Positions 1 to 8,512 are shown, counted from the first letter of the stretch. The stretch: 64,000 nt of DNA from Dryocola clanedunensis (GCF_025215155.1 NZ_JALHAM010000116.1), one strand, 5' to 3'. The notes: generated from the letters alone by a model not told the origin. Numbers and translations: made by a program.

Positions 1-14
1 ACTCGAGGTGGCGT

Positions 15-42
15 ATATTACGCTTTCCTCTTTCAGAGTCAA
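15..42 (-). promoter_or_regulatory. rRNA operon promoter P2 (points out of the left edge)
   Basis: On the minus strand a -35 TTGACT (37-42) is followed after 16 bases by a -10 TAATAT (15-20). This matches the layout of the second promoter of enterobacterial rrn operons, about 90 bp downstream of P1. Its position downstream of gmhB matches E. coli rrnH. The 16S gene itself is expected just left of the window and is not visible. Confidence 0.85.
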
Positions 43-103
43 GCGTTTATTTTCGCTTTCGTCTGACTGACGGGCCGGTTTGTAAGCCGTTGTGCCGTGT
101 CAG

Positions 104-165
104 TGGAGGCGCAGTATAGGGATTTTTCGGAGACTGACAACCCCTATTTTCAAAATAATATTCAA
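104..165 (-). promoter_or_regulatory. rRNA operon promoter P1 with UP-like A/T tract
   Basis: On the minus strand the -35 is TTGTCA (135-140), the spacer is 16 bases, and the -10 is TATACT (113-118). A GC-rich GCGCC discriminator follows, then a CACTGACACGG-like start region with +1 near 104. This is the hallmark of stringently controlled rrn P1 promoters. An A/T-rich stretch at about 145-165 sits where an UP element would be. Any Fis sites further upstream would fall around 177-260, inside the 3' end of gmhB. Confidence 0.88.
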
Positions 166-195
166 CCGGGTGTTTTTTAATCGTTACGTTGGTTT

Positions 196-756
196 TTAGC
201 GCGATTTGATGGCTTTCGGCAGGTCGGCAAGGCTATTAATGACTAAATCCGCCGCTGCTTCGCCTTCTTCTGTTACCGGTTTACCGGTACGCACCAGCAC
301 TTTAGTCCCTACATGTGCCGCTGCGGCCGCCTGCATATCTTCCAGTTTGTCACCAACCATATAAGAAGAAGCCATATCGATGTTCAGATACTCGCTGGCC
401 GTCAGTAACATACCCGGCTGCGGCTTGCGGCAGTCACAGGTCTGACGGAACTCGTCTACTACTGCTTCCGGATGGTGCGGACAATAGTAGATGCCATCAA
501 GGTCGACGCCTCGGTCGGCCAAAGACCAGTCCATCCACTCGGTCAGGTTTGCAAAATCATCTTCTGTGAACATACCGCGTGCGATGCCGGACTGATTAGT
601 AACCAGCACCAGCGCATAGCCCATCTCTTTTAATTCACGCATCGCATCAATGACGCCCTCGATGAATTCAAACTGGTCAACTTCATGCACGTAGCCGTGA
701 TCGACATTAATAGTGCCATCGCGGTCGAGAAAAATAGCGGGAACGGACTGTGCCAC
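196..756 (-). CDS. gmhB: D-glycero-beta-D-manno-heptose-1,7-bisphosphate 7-phosphatase GmhB
   Basis: This is a cytosolic HAD-superfamily phosphatase that removes the C7 phosphate in the ADP-heptose pathway for the LPS inner core. The 186 residues contain the catalytic DxDGT motif (DRDGT, about 11-15), the second HAD motif with TNQSG, a zinc-binding Cys/His cluster (CPHH followed by CDC), and the VGDKLED motif. Translation starts at GTG (754-756) behind AGGAG. The gene lies between the rrn promoter and the divergent metN, as in E. coli. The C-terminus is a few residues shorter than in E. coli. Confidence 0.95.
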   Translation of the reverse strand: MAQSVPAIFLDRDGTINVDHGYVHEVDQFEFIEGVIDAMRELKEMGYALVLVTNQSGIARGMFTEDDFANLTEWMDWSLADRGVDLDGIYYCPHHPEAVVDEFRQTCDCRKPQPGMLLTASEYLNIDMASSYMVGDKLEDMQAAAAAHVGTKVLVRTGKPVTEEGEAAADLVINSLADLPKAIKSR

Positions 757-837
757 GGGGTAACTCCTGAAACTGAATAATTGCGTCTAGTATCGCATGA
801 TTTAGGGAGTTGAGGACAAGAGAGCATCACGCCCCGA

Positions 838-868
838 TTGATTTAGACGTCTGGATGCCTTAACATCC
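838..868 (+). promoter_or_regulatory. metNIQ promoter with MetJ operator (met boxes)
   Basis: A -35 TTGATT (838-843) and a -10 TAACAT (861-866) are separated by 17 bases. Across this spacer lies a perfect 8-bp met box AGACGTCT (845-852), followed by weaker tandem boxes at 853-860 (5/8) and 861-868 (4/8). MetJ with S-adenosylmethionine binds tandem met boxes, so binding here would block RNA polymerase directly. The site is 78 bp upstream of metN. Confidence 0.82.
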
Positions 869-945
869 ATATCGATGACGGTCATCACCCGCCATCGGCA
901 GAAGAAAATGCCACGGCTAACCCATATACGATAATAAATAACCTA

Positions 946-1977
946 ATGATTAAACTTTCAAACATCACCAAAGTGTTCCAGCAGGGGAATCGCAGCATAC
1001 AGGCGTTGAACAACGTCAGCCTGCATGTTCCTGCCGGGCAAATTTATGGCGTGATTGGCGCATCCGGCGCGGGTAAAAGTACCCTGATCCGTTGTGTGAA
1101 CCTGCTTGAGCGTCCAACCGAGGGTTCCGTTCTTGTTGATGGTCAGGAGCTGACTGCGCTGTCTGAAGGTCAATTGACTAAAGCGCGTCGCCAGATTGGC
1201 ATGATTTTCCAGCACTTTAATTTACTCTCTTCACGCACCGTATTTGGCAACGTGGCTTTGCCGCTGGAGCTGGACAACTTACCGCGCGAAGAGATTAAGC
1301 GCCGCGTGAGCGAACTTCTGGATCTTGTCGGCTTAAGTGAAAAGCATGACGTCTACCCTGCCAACCTTTCTGGCGGCCAGAAGCAGCGTGTTGCTATCGC
1401 CCGTGCGCTGGCTAGCAATCCGAAGGTTTTGCTGTGTGATGAAGCCACCAGCGCGCTGGATCCTGCTACCACACGTTCAATTCTTGAATTGCTGAAGGAC
1501 ATTAACCACCGTCTGGGATTAACGATTCTGTTAATTACCCACGAGATGGACGTCGTGAAGCGCATTTGTGATTGCGTTGCGGTCATCAGCGACGGCGAGC
1601 TGATTGAGCAGGATACGGTGAGCGAGGTGTTCTCTCATCCAAAAACCCCGCTTGCCCAGCAGTTTATTCAGTCCACGTTGCATCTGGATATCCCTGAAGA
1701 CTACGCCAAACGTCTGAGCGCAGAAAAGCGCGATGACGTTGTGCCTTTACTGCGTATGGAGTTTACAGGTCAGTCAGTAGATGCTCCTCTGCTTTCAGAG
1801 ACGGCCCGCACCTTTAATGTGAACAGCAACATCATCAGCGCGCAGATGGATTACGCCGGCGGTGTGAAGTTCGGCATTATGCTTTGCGAAATGCACGGTG
1901 CGCAAAACGACACGGAAGCCGCCATTGCCTGGCTAAAAGAACAACATGTAAAAGTAGAGGTGCTGGGTTATGTCTGA
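946..1977 (+). CDS. metN: Methionine ABC transporter ATP-binding protein MetN
   Basis: MetN is the ATPase subunit of the MetNIQ importer for D- and L-methionine. The 343-residue protein has Walker A GASGAGKST (38-46), the LSGGQKQR signature, and Walker B LLCDEATSALD. A C-terminal NIL regulatory domain (about 265-343) in this family binds methionine and inhibits transport. It is the first gene of the operon, and its last 8 bases overlap metI. No clear Shine-Dalgarno sequence precedes the ATG, and the region upstream is A/T-rich. Control by MetJ is supported by the met boxes at 845-868. Confidence 0.97.
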   Translation: MIKLSNITKVFQQGNRSIQALNNVSLHVPAGQIYGVIGASGAGKSTLIRCVNLLERPTEGSVLVDGQELTALSEGQLTKARRQIGMIFQHFNLLSSRTVFGNVALPLELDNLPREEIKRRVSELLDLVGLSEKHDVYPANLSGGQKQRVAIARALASNPKVLLCDEATSALDPATTRSILELLKDINHRLGLTILLITHEMDVVKRICDCVAVISDGELIEQDTVSEVFSHPKTPLAQQFIQSTLHLDIPEDYAKRLSAEKRDDVVPLLRMEFTGQSVDAPLLSETARTFNVNSNIISAQMDYAGGVKFGIMLCEMHGAQNDTEAAIAWLKEQHVKVEVLGYV

Positions 1978-2623
1978 GCCAATGATGTGGTTGCTGTTAA
2001 AAGGCGTTTATGAAACGCTGGCGATGACGTTCGTATCCGGTTTCTTCGGCTTTGTGATTGGCCTGCCGGTTGGCGTACTGCTGTATATCACCCGCCCGGG
2101 GCAGATTAGCGCGAATGCGAAGCTGTATCGCAGCATGTCGGCGCTGGTGAACATCTTCCGTTCGATCCCTTTCATTATCTTACTGGTGTGGATGATTCCA
2201 TTTACCCGAGCTATCGTCGGAACCTCCATTGGCCTACAGGCTGCTATCGTGCCGTTAACCGTAGGTGCCGCACCGTTTATTGCCCGTATGGTGGAAAACG
2301 CGCTGCTGGAGATCCCGTCAGGCCTTATCGAAGCCTCCCGCGCGATGGGAGCAACACCTATGCAGATTATCCGTAAGGTTCTGCTGCCGGAAGCGATGCC
2401 AGGTCTGGTGAACGCTGCCACTATTACACTCATCACATTGGTTGGCTATTCCGCAATGGGCGGTGCCGTTGGTGCCGGCGGTTTGGGTCAGATTGGCTAT
2501 CAATACGGTTATATCGGTTATAACGCCACCGTAATGAATACGGTATTAGTGTTATTGGTGGTATTGGTGTATTTAATTCAGCTATCTGGCGATCGTATCG
2601 TCCGGGTCGTTACTCACAAATAA
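1970..2623 (+). CDS. metI: Methionine ABC transporter permease MetI
   Basis: MetI is the inner-membrane permease of MetNIQ. It has 217 residues with about five hydrophobic segments. The cytoplasmic coupling motif of binding-protein-dependent permeases is visible around EASRAMGATPMQIIRKVLLPEA (about residues 122-143). The start overlaps the end of metN by 8 bases, which suggests translational coupling. metQ follows 44 bases later on the same strand. Confidence 0.97.
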   Translation: MSEPMMWLLLKGVYETLAMTFVSGFFGFVIGLPVGVLLYITRPGQISANAKLYRSMSALVNIFRSIPFIILLVWMIPFTRAIVGTSIGLQAAIVPLTVGAAPFIARMVENALLEIPSGLIEASRAMGATPMQIIRKVLLPEAMPGLVNAATITLITLVGYSAMGGAVGAGGLGQIGYQYGYIGYNATVMNTVLVLLVVLVYLIQLSGDRIVRVVTHK

Positions 2624-2667
2624 GACGTTCAACACAACATCGTTTTTTACTCAAGTAAGGAAGGGAT

Positions 2668-3483
2668 ATGTCTTTTAAATTTAAAACCTTTGCAGCTGTT
2701 GGTGCTTTGATTGGTTCGTTGGCTCTGGTGGGTTGTGGCCAGGACGAAAAAGATCCGAACCATATCAAAGTCGGCGTTATTGTCGGGGCTGAGCAGCAGG
2801 TAGCTGAAGTTGCTCAGAAAGTCGCGAAAGAGAAATACGGCCTGGATGTTGAGCTGGTCACCTTTAACGACTACGTACTGCCAAATGAAGCGTTGAGCAA
2901 AGGCGATATCGATGCCAATGCCTTCCAGCACAAACCTTACCTGGATCAGCAGATTAAAGATCGTGGCTACAAGCTGGTTTCCGTGGGCAGCACCTTCGTT
3001 TATCCAATCGCCGGCTACTCTAAGAAAATCAAATCTCTGGATGAGCTGCAGCCGGGCGCGCAGATTGCACTGCCTAACGACCCCACTAACCTTGGCCGTT
3101 CCCTGTTGCTGCTGCAGAAACAAGGTCTGATCAAACTGAAAGATGGTGTTGGCCTGCTGCCAACCGTTCTGGATGTGACCGAGAACCCTAAAAACCTGAA
3201 GCTGGTTGAACTGGAAGCACCGCAGCTGCCACGTTCCCTGGATGACGCGCAAATTGCTCTGGCCGTTATCAACACCACCTATGCAAGCCAGATTGGCCTG
3301 ACACCTGCGAAAGACGGCATCTTCGTAGAAGATAAAGACTCTCCGTACGTTAACCTGATCGTTGCTCGTGAAGACAACAAAGACGCGGAAAACGTGAAGA
3401 AATTTGTGCAGGCATACCAGTCTGACGAAGTTTACGAAGCGGCAAATAAAGTCTTCAACGGCGGCGCGGTGAAAGGCTGGTAA
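2668..3483 (+). CDS. metQ: Methionine-binding lipoprotein MetQ
   Basis: MetQ is the substrate-binding protein of the methionine importer. The N-terminus is a lipoprotein signal peptide ending in a lipobox LALVGC, with the lipidated cysteine at residue 23. The rest is a NlpA-type periplasmic binding fold of 271 residues in total. The start is supported by AAGGAAGG just upstream. The operon ends in a rho-independent terminator at 3517-3545. Confidence 0.97.
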   Translation: MSFKFKTFAAVGALIGSLALVGCGQDEKDPNHIKVGVIVGAEQQVAEVAQKVAKEKYGLDVELVTFNDYVLPNEALSKGDIDANAFQHKPYLDQQIKDRGYKLVSVGSTFVYPIAGYSKKIKSLDELQPGAQIALPNDPTNLGRSLLLLQKQGLIKLKDGVGLLPTVLDVTENPKNLKLVELEAPQLPRSLDDAQIALAVINTTYASQIGLTPAKDGIFVEDKDSPYVNLIVAREDNKDAENVKKFVQAYQSDEVYEAANKVFNGGAVKGW

Positions 3484-3516
3484 GTTTCATTTCTGCCTTT
3501 TTTGCGTAAATAATCT

Positions 3517-3545
3517 AAGACGGGCTCATGCCCGTCTTGTTATTT
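3517..3545 (+). terminator. Terminator of metNIQ
   Basis: A perfect 9-bp stem, AAGACGGGC and its complement with a TCAT loop (3517-3538), is followed by GTTATTT. It closes the methionine transport operon before rcsF. Confidence 0.8.
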
Positions 3546-3596
3546 GTGCGAGAGATTGCTTCAATAATCGCGGTTTTCATTCATTGAGGAAAAATT

Positions 3597-4001
3597 ATGC
3601 GTGCTTTACCGATCTGTTTAGTAGCAGTCCTGCTGAGCGGCTGTTCTGCATTAGACAGATCCCCCGTTGAACCTGTACAAAGCACTGCAACTCCGGCCAA
3701 AGTTGAACCTGCTAAACCTAAAGCCCCACGCCCGGCTCCGGTAAAAATCTATACCAACGCAGAAGAACTGGTCGGCAAACCATTCCGTGACCTGGGTGAA
3801 GTCAGCGGTGACTCCTGCCAGGCAACCAATCAGGATTCCCCACCAAATATACCCACCGCGCGTAAACGTCTGCAGATTAATGCCTCTAAAATGAAGGCTA
3901 ACGCCGTTCTGTTGCACAGCTGTGAAGTCACCAGCGGCACGCCAGGCTGCTACCGTCAGGCCGTTTGCGTAGGTTCTGCCCTGAACGTATCGGCTAAATG
4001 A
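3597..4001 (+). CDS. rcsF: Outer-membrane lipoprotein RcsF, Rcs stress sensor
   Basis: RcsF senses envelope damage and signals through IgaA to the RcsCDB phosphorelay, which controls capsule and motility genes. The 134 residues begin with a lipoprotein signal and lipobox LLSGC (Cys16), followed by a Pro/Ala/Lys-rich linker (about 22-50) that in E. coli threads through outer-membrane proteins including BamA. The folded domain has four cysteines (74, 109, 118, 124), the number needed for the two non-consecutive disulfides known in this protein. AGGAAA precedes the ATG. The stop overlaps the trmO start (ATGA). Confidence 0.96.
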   Translation: MRALPICLVAVLLSGCSALDRSPVEPVQSTATPAKVEPAKPKAPRPAPVKIYTNAEELVGKPFRDLGEVSGDSCQATNQDSPPNIPTARKRLQINASKMKANAVLLHSCEVTSGTPGCYRQAVCVGSALNVSAK

Positions 4002-4705
4002 CAGTATTTAGCTTTGAGCAAATTGGTGTCATCCGCTCGCCTTATAAAGAGAAGTTTGCCGTTCCGCGCCAGCCCGGTCTGGTAGCGGATGGCTGCGGCG
4101 AGTTGCATCTGCAATCGCCTTACAACCAGGCAGATGCCGTACGAGGTCTGGAAGGATTTAGCCACCTGTGGCTACTTTTCGTGTTCCATCAAACCATGGA
4201 TGGCGGCTGGCGTCCCACCGTGCGCCCTCCTCGCCTGGGTGGCAATACCCGTATGGGAGTGTTTGCAACCCGTTCAACCTTCCGCCCAAATCCAGTCGGC
4301 ATGTCGTTGGTTGAGCTCAAGGGTATTCGCTGTCAGAAAGATCAGGTTATTTTGCAGTTGGGCAGCCTTGATTTGGTGGACGGTACACCCATTATCGATA
4401 TCAAGCCCTACCTGCCGTTTGCAGAAGCCTTGCCGAATGCCATTGCGGGATACGCGCAAAACGCCCCCGAAGCAGAGATGCCGGTTTATTTCACGGCTGA
4501 TGTAGAACAGCTGCTGGCAAAGCACGACAAACGTTACCCTAATATTGCGCGTTTTATCTCTCAGGTACTGGCGCAGGACCCTCGTCCAGCTTATCGTAAG
4601 GGAGAAGACGTGGGGAAAAGTTATGCCGTTGCGCTACTTGATTTTAACGTGCGCTGGCGCGTAACAGAGCAGGGTTCTGAAGTGTTTGCCGTTGAAGCAC
4701 GCTAA
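3998..4705 (+). CDS. trmO: tRNA (adenine(37)-N6)-methyltransferase TrmO
   Basis: Formerly tsaA or yaeB. TrmO N6-methylates t6A37 in threonine tRNAs using S-adenosylmethionine. The 235-residue protein carries the TsaA-like beta-barrel domain with conserved blocks GVIRSPYKEKFAVPRQPG, GGNTRMGVFATRSTFRPN (family substrate site) and DLVDGTPIIDIKPYLP. It overlaps rcsF by four bases (ATGA) and is likely co-transcribed and coupled with it. The function is assigned by family. Confidence 0.94.
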   Translation: MTVFSFEQIGVIRSPYKEKFAVPRQPGLVADGCGELHLQSPYNQADAVRGLEGFSHLWLLFVFHQTMDGGWRPTVRPPRLGGNTRMGVFATRSTFRPNPVGMSLVELKGIRCQKDQVILQLGSLDLVDGTPIIDIKPYLPFAEALPNAIAGYAQNAPEAEMPVYFTADVEQLLAKHDKRYPNIARFISQVLAQDPRPAYRKGEDVGKSYAVALLDFNVRWRVTEQGSEVFAVEAR

Positions 4706-4818
4706 TTTATCGCCCCTCTCTTTAGACATCCCCGCCACACTGGTAAACTAAACCACTTTTTTTGAAGCAGGCTGCTCGTGCAGCCGGTTATCCGTCGTTC
4801 AAATGGAACCGTAACAAC

Positions 4819-6537
4819 ATGCGTACTAGCCAATATCTGCTCTCCACGTTAAAGGAGACACCTGCCGACGCCGAAGTCATCAGCCATCAGTTGATGCTGC
4901 GCGCCGGGATGATCCGCAAACTGGCCTCCGGTTTATACACCTGGCTGCCGACAGGTTTGCGCGTTCTGAAGAAAGTCGAGAACATCGTGCGTGAAGAGAT
5001 GAACAACGCCGGTGCCATTGAGCTATGTATGCCCGTTGTTCAGCCCGCAGATTTATGGCAGGAGAGCGGACGCTGGGAGCAGTACGGCCCGGAACTGCTG
5101 CGCTTTGTCGATCGCGGCGATCGTCCGTTTGTGCTCGGTCCAACCCATGAAGAAGTGATCACTGACCTGATCCGCAACGAGCTGAGCTCTTACAAACAGC
5201 TGCCGCTGAACTTCTTCCAGATCCAGACCAAATTCCGCGATGAAGTTCGCCCACGTTTCGGCGTGATGCGCTCCCGCGAATTCCTGATGAAAGATGCTTA
5301 CTCGTTCCATACCACGCAGGAATCTTTGCAGGAAACTTACGACGCGATGTATCAGGCTTACAGCAAAATCTTCACCCGTATGGGTCTGGATTTCCGTGCT
5401 GTTGAAGCCGACACCGGCTCTATCGGCGGCAGCGCTTCCCATGAGTTCCAGGTGCTGGCACAGAGCGGCGAAGATGACGTTATCTTCTCTACCGAATCTG
5501 ACTTCGCGGCGAACATCGAGTTTGCTGAAGCTGTTGCTCCGGCGGCTGGGCGTGCGGCACCGACTGTGGAAATGACGCAGATCGATACCCCGAATGCAAA
5601 AACCATCGCTGAGCTGGTCGAGCAGTTCAACCTGCCGGTTGAGAAAACTGTCAAGACACTGATGGTGAAAGCAACCGAAGGCAGCGCCTACCCGCTGGTT
5701 GCGCTGTTGGTTCGTGGCGATCACGAATTGAACGAAGTGAAGGCAGAAAAGCTGCCGCAGGTTGCCAGCCCGCTGACCTTCGCGACCGAAGCAGAAATTC
5801 GTGCCGCAGCCAATGCAGGCCCAGGTTCTCTCGGCCCGGTAGGTCTGTCCATTCCGGTCGTGATTGACCGCACCGTTGCCGCGATGAGCGATTTCGCCGC
5901 TGGCGCAAACATCGACGGTAAGCACTTTGTCGGCATTAGCTGGGAGCGCGACGTCGCCCTGCCAGAAGTTGCGGACATCCGTAACGTGGTGGAAGGCGAC
6001 CCAAGCCCGGATGGTAAAGGCACGCTGCTGATTAAACGCGGTATCGAAGTGGGCCATATCTTCCAGCTCGGCACCAAATACTCTGAATCAATGAAAGCTT
6101 CCGTGCAGGGCGAGGATGGTCGTAACCAGACGCTGACTATGGGCTGCTATGGTATCGGCGTGACGCGCGTTGTGGCTGCGGCCATTGAGCAGAACAACGA
6201 CGAACGCGGTATTCTGTGGCCGGACGCGATTGCACCTTTCCAGGTGGCGATTCTGCCAATGAATATGCACAAATCTTTCCGCGTGAAAGAACTGGCCGAA
6301 GAGCTGTACGCAACCCTGCGCGCCAAAGGCATTGATGTGCTGATGGATGACCGTAAAGAGCGCCCGGGCGTGATGTTTGCGGATATGGAGCTGATCGGCG
6401 TTCCGCATACCGTAGTTATCGGCGACCGTAATCTCGACAGCGAAGAAGTGGAATACAAAAATCGCCGCGTTGGCGAAAAGCAGATGATCAAAACCGGCGA
6501 AATTATTGATTTCCTGCTGAGCCAGATCCAGCGCTAA
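4819..6537 (+). CDS. proS: Prolyl-tRNA synthetase
   Basis: This class II synthetase charges tRNA(Pro). With the start at 4819 (MRTSQYLLSTLKE) the protein is 572 residues, the E. coli length; the open frame extends 57 bases further upstream without a better start. Visible parts are the class II catalytic motifs (PTHEEVI, RPRFGVMRSREFLMKD), the bacterial-type INS editing domain (about 225-400) that clears mischarged Ala-tRNA(Pro), motif 3 (GCYGIGVTRV), and the C-terminal anticodon-binding domain. It stands alone between trmO and the convergent nlpE. Confidence 0.97.
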   Translation: MRTSQYLLSTLKETPADAEVISHQLMLRAGMIRKLASGLYTWLPTGLRVLKKVENIVREEMNNAGAIELCMPVVQPADLWQESGRWEQYGPELLRFVDRGDRPFVLGPTHEEVITDLIRNELSSYKQLPLNFFQIQTKFRDEVRPRFGVMRSREFLMKDAYSFHTTQESLQETYDAMYQAYSKIFTRMGLDFRAVEADTGSIGGSASHEFQVLAQSGEDDVIFSTESDFAANIEFAEAVAPAAGRAAPTVEMTQIDTPNAKTIAELVEQFNLPVEKTVKTLMVKATEGSAYPLVALLVRGDHELNEVKAEKLPQVASPLTFATEAEIRAAANAGPGSLGPVGLSIPVVIDRTVAAMSDFAAGANIDGKHFVGISWERDVALPEVADIRNVVEGDPSPDGKGTLLIKRGIEVGHIFQLGTKYSESMKASVQGEDGRNQTLTMGCYGIGVTRVVAAAIEQNNDERGILWPDAIAPFQVAILPMNMHKSFRVKELAEELYATLRAKGIDVLMDDRKERPGVMFADMELIGVPHTVVIGDRNLDSEEVEYKNRRVGEKQMIKTGEIIDFLLSQIQR

Positions 6538-6550
6538 CTCTCTCTTCACA

Positions 6551-6577
6551 AACAAAAGGCCCTGCTATGCAGGGCCT
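6551..6577 (-). terminator. Terminator between convergent proS and nlpE
   Basis: A perfect 9-bp stem AGGCCCTGC/GCAGGGCCT with a TAT loop lies at 6557-6577. The T-rich tail TTTTGTTTGT lies on the minus strand, so it best fits the end of the leftward yaeQ-arfB-nlpE transcript. It may also stop proS transcription, although the plus side has no clear U tract. Confidence 0.6.
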
Positions 6578-6589
6578 GATTCAGCGGTG

Positions 6590-6664
6590 GATGCGCTACG
6601 CTTATCCGCCCTACAAAACCTGAGTGTCTCTCTTTATCGTAGGTCGGATAAGCGTAGCGTCATC
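6590..6664. repeat. REP-type palindromic repeat pair
   Basis: An imperfect inverted repeat: GATGCGCTACGCTTATCCG (6590-6608) pairs with CGGATAAGCGTAGCGTCATC (6645-6664) across about 36 bases. Sequence and position between convergent genes are typical of enterobacterial REP/BIME elements. Confidence 0.85.
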
Positions 6665-6699
6665 CGACGCCACAAAAACTGAGCTTCCACTCTTTATCC

Positions 6700-7395
6700 T
6701 CAATTTGAGCAGTCTTTTCCAGCTTCAAACTTCGCGGATTTATCCGCCACCAGCGTTTTTTGCAGTTCTCCGCTGTCCGGATTGGCCTCAAGCGTAAAGT
6801 GCGCTTCAATTTTCAGCAGTACCGGCTGCATATCTTTGCCACGGGCGGCAGCATAACCACGTTCCAGCGCAGCATTACTGGTTACCGCAAACGTTCGGCC
6901 GGTTGCGCAGTCCTGGAAGATAGCCGCATCTGCCATGTATTTATACATACCTTTCATCGCCATCGGCGTGGCAGGCAGGGCATCGCTTGTTGGTTGCAGC
7001 GTATAATTGAGCTGAGATTCAATCGGATTGCCTTCACGGTCCAGCATCTCCAGCGCCTCACCTTTTGGACGGAAATAAAGTTTCTCACCGTCGCTTTCGG
7101 TCAGGACAAGTTTATCCGCCGTACGCGCCCAGCTTCCGTAGGAAGCAAAGACTGATGGAGAGGCCGCGCCTTGATATCGTTGGTTCATAACCCAGGTTCC
7201 GTCTTTTTCGAGGAACAATGAAGTTTCGATACCTTCGCAGTCCGCGCACGGCAGCAAGCCTTTATAGCTTTGCTGCATCGGTTTGAGTTCAGCGGCCTGG
7301 GTTGGCTGCAACGTCTGCACTTCTGCCCGGTTATGACAACCAAACAGCGCAAAGAGGCTAAAGGCAGCCACTGCGGATAAGAGTAATTTATTCAT
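6700..7395 (-). CDS. nlpE: Outer-membrane lipoprotein NlpE (CutF), Cpx activator
   Basis: NlpE activates the Cpx envelope stress response when surface contact or lipoprotein trafficking is disturbed. The 231-residue protein has a lipoprotein signal with lipobox ALFGC (Cys20), a CADC CxxC motif in the N-terminal barrel domain, and two C-terminal cysteines (in FQDCATG and GKDCSN). Paired cysteines fit the known disulfide-sensing role. It follows arfB by 36 bases on the same strand and probably shares its transcript. Confidence 0.94.
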   Translation of the reverse strand: MNKLLLSAVAAFSLFALFGCHNRAEVQTLQPTQAAELKPMQQSYKGLLPCADCEGIETSLFLEKDGTWVMNQRYQGAASPSVFASYGSWARTADKLVLTESDGEKLYFRPKGEALEMLDREGNPIESQLNYTLQPTSDALPATPMAMKGMYKYMADAAIFQDCATGRTFAVTSNAALERGYAAARGKDMQPVLLKIEAHFTLEANPDSGELQKTLVADKSAKFEAGKDCSN

Positions 7396-7431
7396 CGTCT
7401 GTTCCTTATGCTGATGACCTGACGGCCCCTG

Positions 7432-7851
7432 TCACTCGGGGCGACGGACTTTACCGCGTAACGATTTAGTCGTCGACTTCTGCGACTTTGACGCCAGCCT
7501 GCGTTCCTTAGAGGCCCTGGTTGGCCTGGTCGCCCTGCGGCTTTTCTGCTCCGCGGTTAATTCTTTTATCAAGGAGACTAGCCGGGCAACGGCGGCCTCA
7601 CGGTTCATCTCCTGGCTGCGATATTCCTGGGCTTTTATCACCACTACGCCATCAGGCGTTATCAGATGATGGCTCACCCCGAGCAGTCGCTCTTTGTAAT
7701 ACTCAGGCAGGCTGGAGGCACGGATATCAAAACGCAAATGAATCGCCGTTGAGGTCTTATTCACATGCTGCCCCCCGGCCCCCTGCGCGCGGATCGCCGT
7801 GATCGTCACTTCCTGATCGGGTATTTCTACCGATCGTGAAATACTGATCAT
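7432..7851 (-). CDS. arfB: Alternative ribosome-rescue peptidyl-tRNA hydrolase ArfB (YaeJ)
   Basis: ArfB frees ribosomes stalled on mRNAs without a stop codon. From the chosen start (ATG at 7849-7851) the protein is 139 residues, close to the 140 of E. coli. The catalytic GGQ motif is at residues 26-28. The Lys/Arg-rich C-terminal tail that enters the empty mRNA channel is obvious (TRASKERRLASKSQKS). The start overlaps the yaeQ stop by one base (TAATG). The open frame extends five codons further upstream, but the family begins at this methionine. Confidence 0.95.
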   Translation of the reverse strand: MISISRSVEIPDQEVTITAIRAQGAGGQHVNKTSTAIHLRFDIRASSLPEYYKERLLGVSHHLITPDGVVVIKAQEYRSQEMNREAAVARLVSLIKELTAEQKSRRATRPTRASKERRLASKSQKSTTKSLRGKVRRPE

Positions 7852-8393
7852 TAGTGACGAAGCCACGGGGTGAAGTGGATTTCGACGTTATTTTCTGCGT
7901 CGGACAACCAGATTGCCCCGTCCTGAATTGTTGCCTGCAGATTCATGCTGCGGGTGCCGAATGCGCTAAGCTGAGCGAGCTGTTCGTCGTCCAGATACCA
8001 GATGCTCAGATTTTTGAACTGGCTTAGTTTGTTCTGGTTTTGCTGCCACCAGATTTCAGCAGCACGGCTATTGTAGGTAAAAAGCGCCACTTCAGCCGAC
8101 TGGCTACAGGCTTTTTTCACCCGCCGCTCGTCCGGCAGGCCTAGCTCAATCCACAGGTCGATACTCATATGGTCATTTCGCAGCCAGATTTCCGGTTCTT
8201 CTTCCGCACTCAGGCCGCGGGAGAAAACCAGACGCTCATCGGCGTATTTGATCCACGCCAGCAGGCGCAGCATCATGCGTTCCTGGGTTTCAGAAGGATG
8301 GCGCGCCAGCGTCAGGTTGCTATCCATGAACTTGTTGCGATCGAGGTCGGCCACGTTGACCAACGCTTTATAGATTGTCGCTTTTAACGCCAT
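7851..8393 (-). CDS. yaeQ: YaeQ family protein
   Basis: Conserved 180-residue protein with a fold related to PD-(D/E)XK nucleases. The biological role is not established; early work in E. coli linked it to suppression of rfaH defects. The start at 8391-8393 follows GGAG, whereas the longer frame beginning at 8438 lacks support. It is the first gene of the leftward yaeQ-arfB-nlpE group. Confidence 0.92.
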   Translation of the reverse strand: MALKATIYKALVNVADLDRNKFMDSNLTLARHPSETQERMMLRLLAWIKYADERLVFSRGLSAEEEPEIWLRNDHMSIDLWIELGLPDERRVKKACSQSAEVALFTYNSRAAEIWWQQNQNKLSQFKNLSIWYLDDEQLAQLSAFGTRSMNLQATIQDGAIWLSDAENNVEIHFTPWLRH

Positions 8394-8483
8394 CACACTT
8401 CTCCACACTAATTTGGCGCTCATTGTAACGAAAAGCACGATAAAACGCTGTTATCTATTACCCCTGCTGAAGATATGCGCGGC

Positions 8484-8512
8484 TGATATCGGTTTCATCC
8501 CTGTGGTATAGT
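8484..8512 (+). promoter_or_regulatory. Candidate promoter for yaeP-rof
   Basis: A -10 TATAGT (8507-8512) has a poor -35 match TGATAT (8484-8489) 17 bases upstream. It lies about 80 bp before yaeP in the divergent region with yaeQ. Prediction from hexamers only. Confidence 0.45.

Noticed and set aside
5053..6057. 334-codon open frame on the minus strand inside proS
   Set aside because: Fully antisense to a conserved synthetase gene, no ribosome-binding site or recognisable domain; a shadow of biased codon use.
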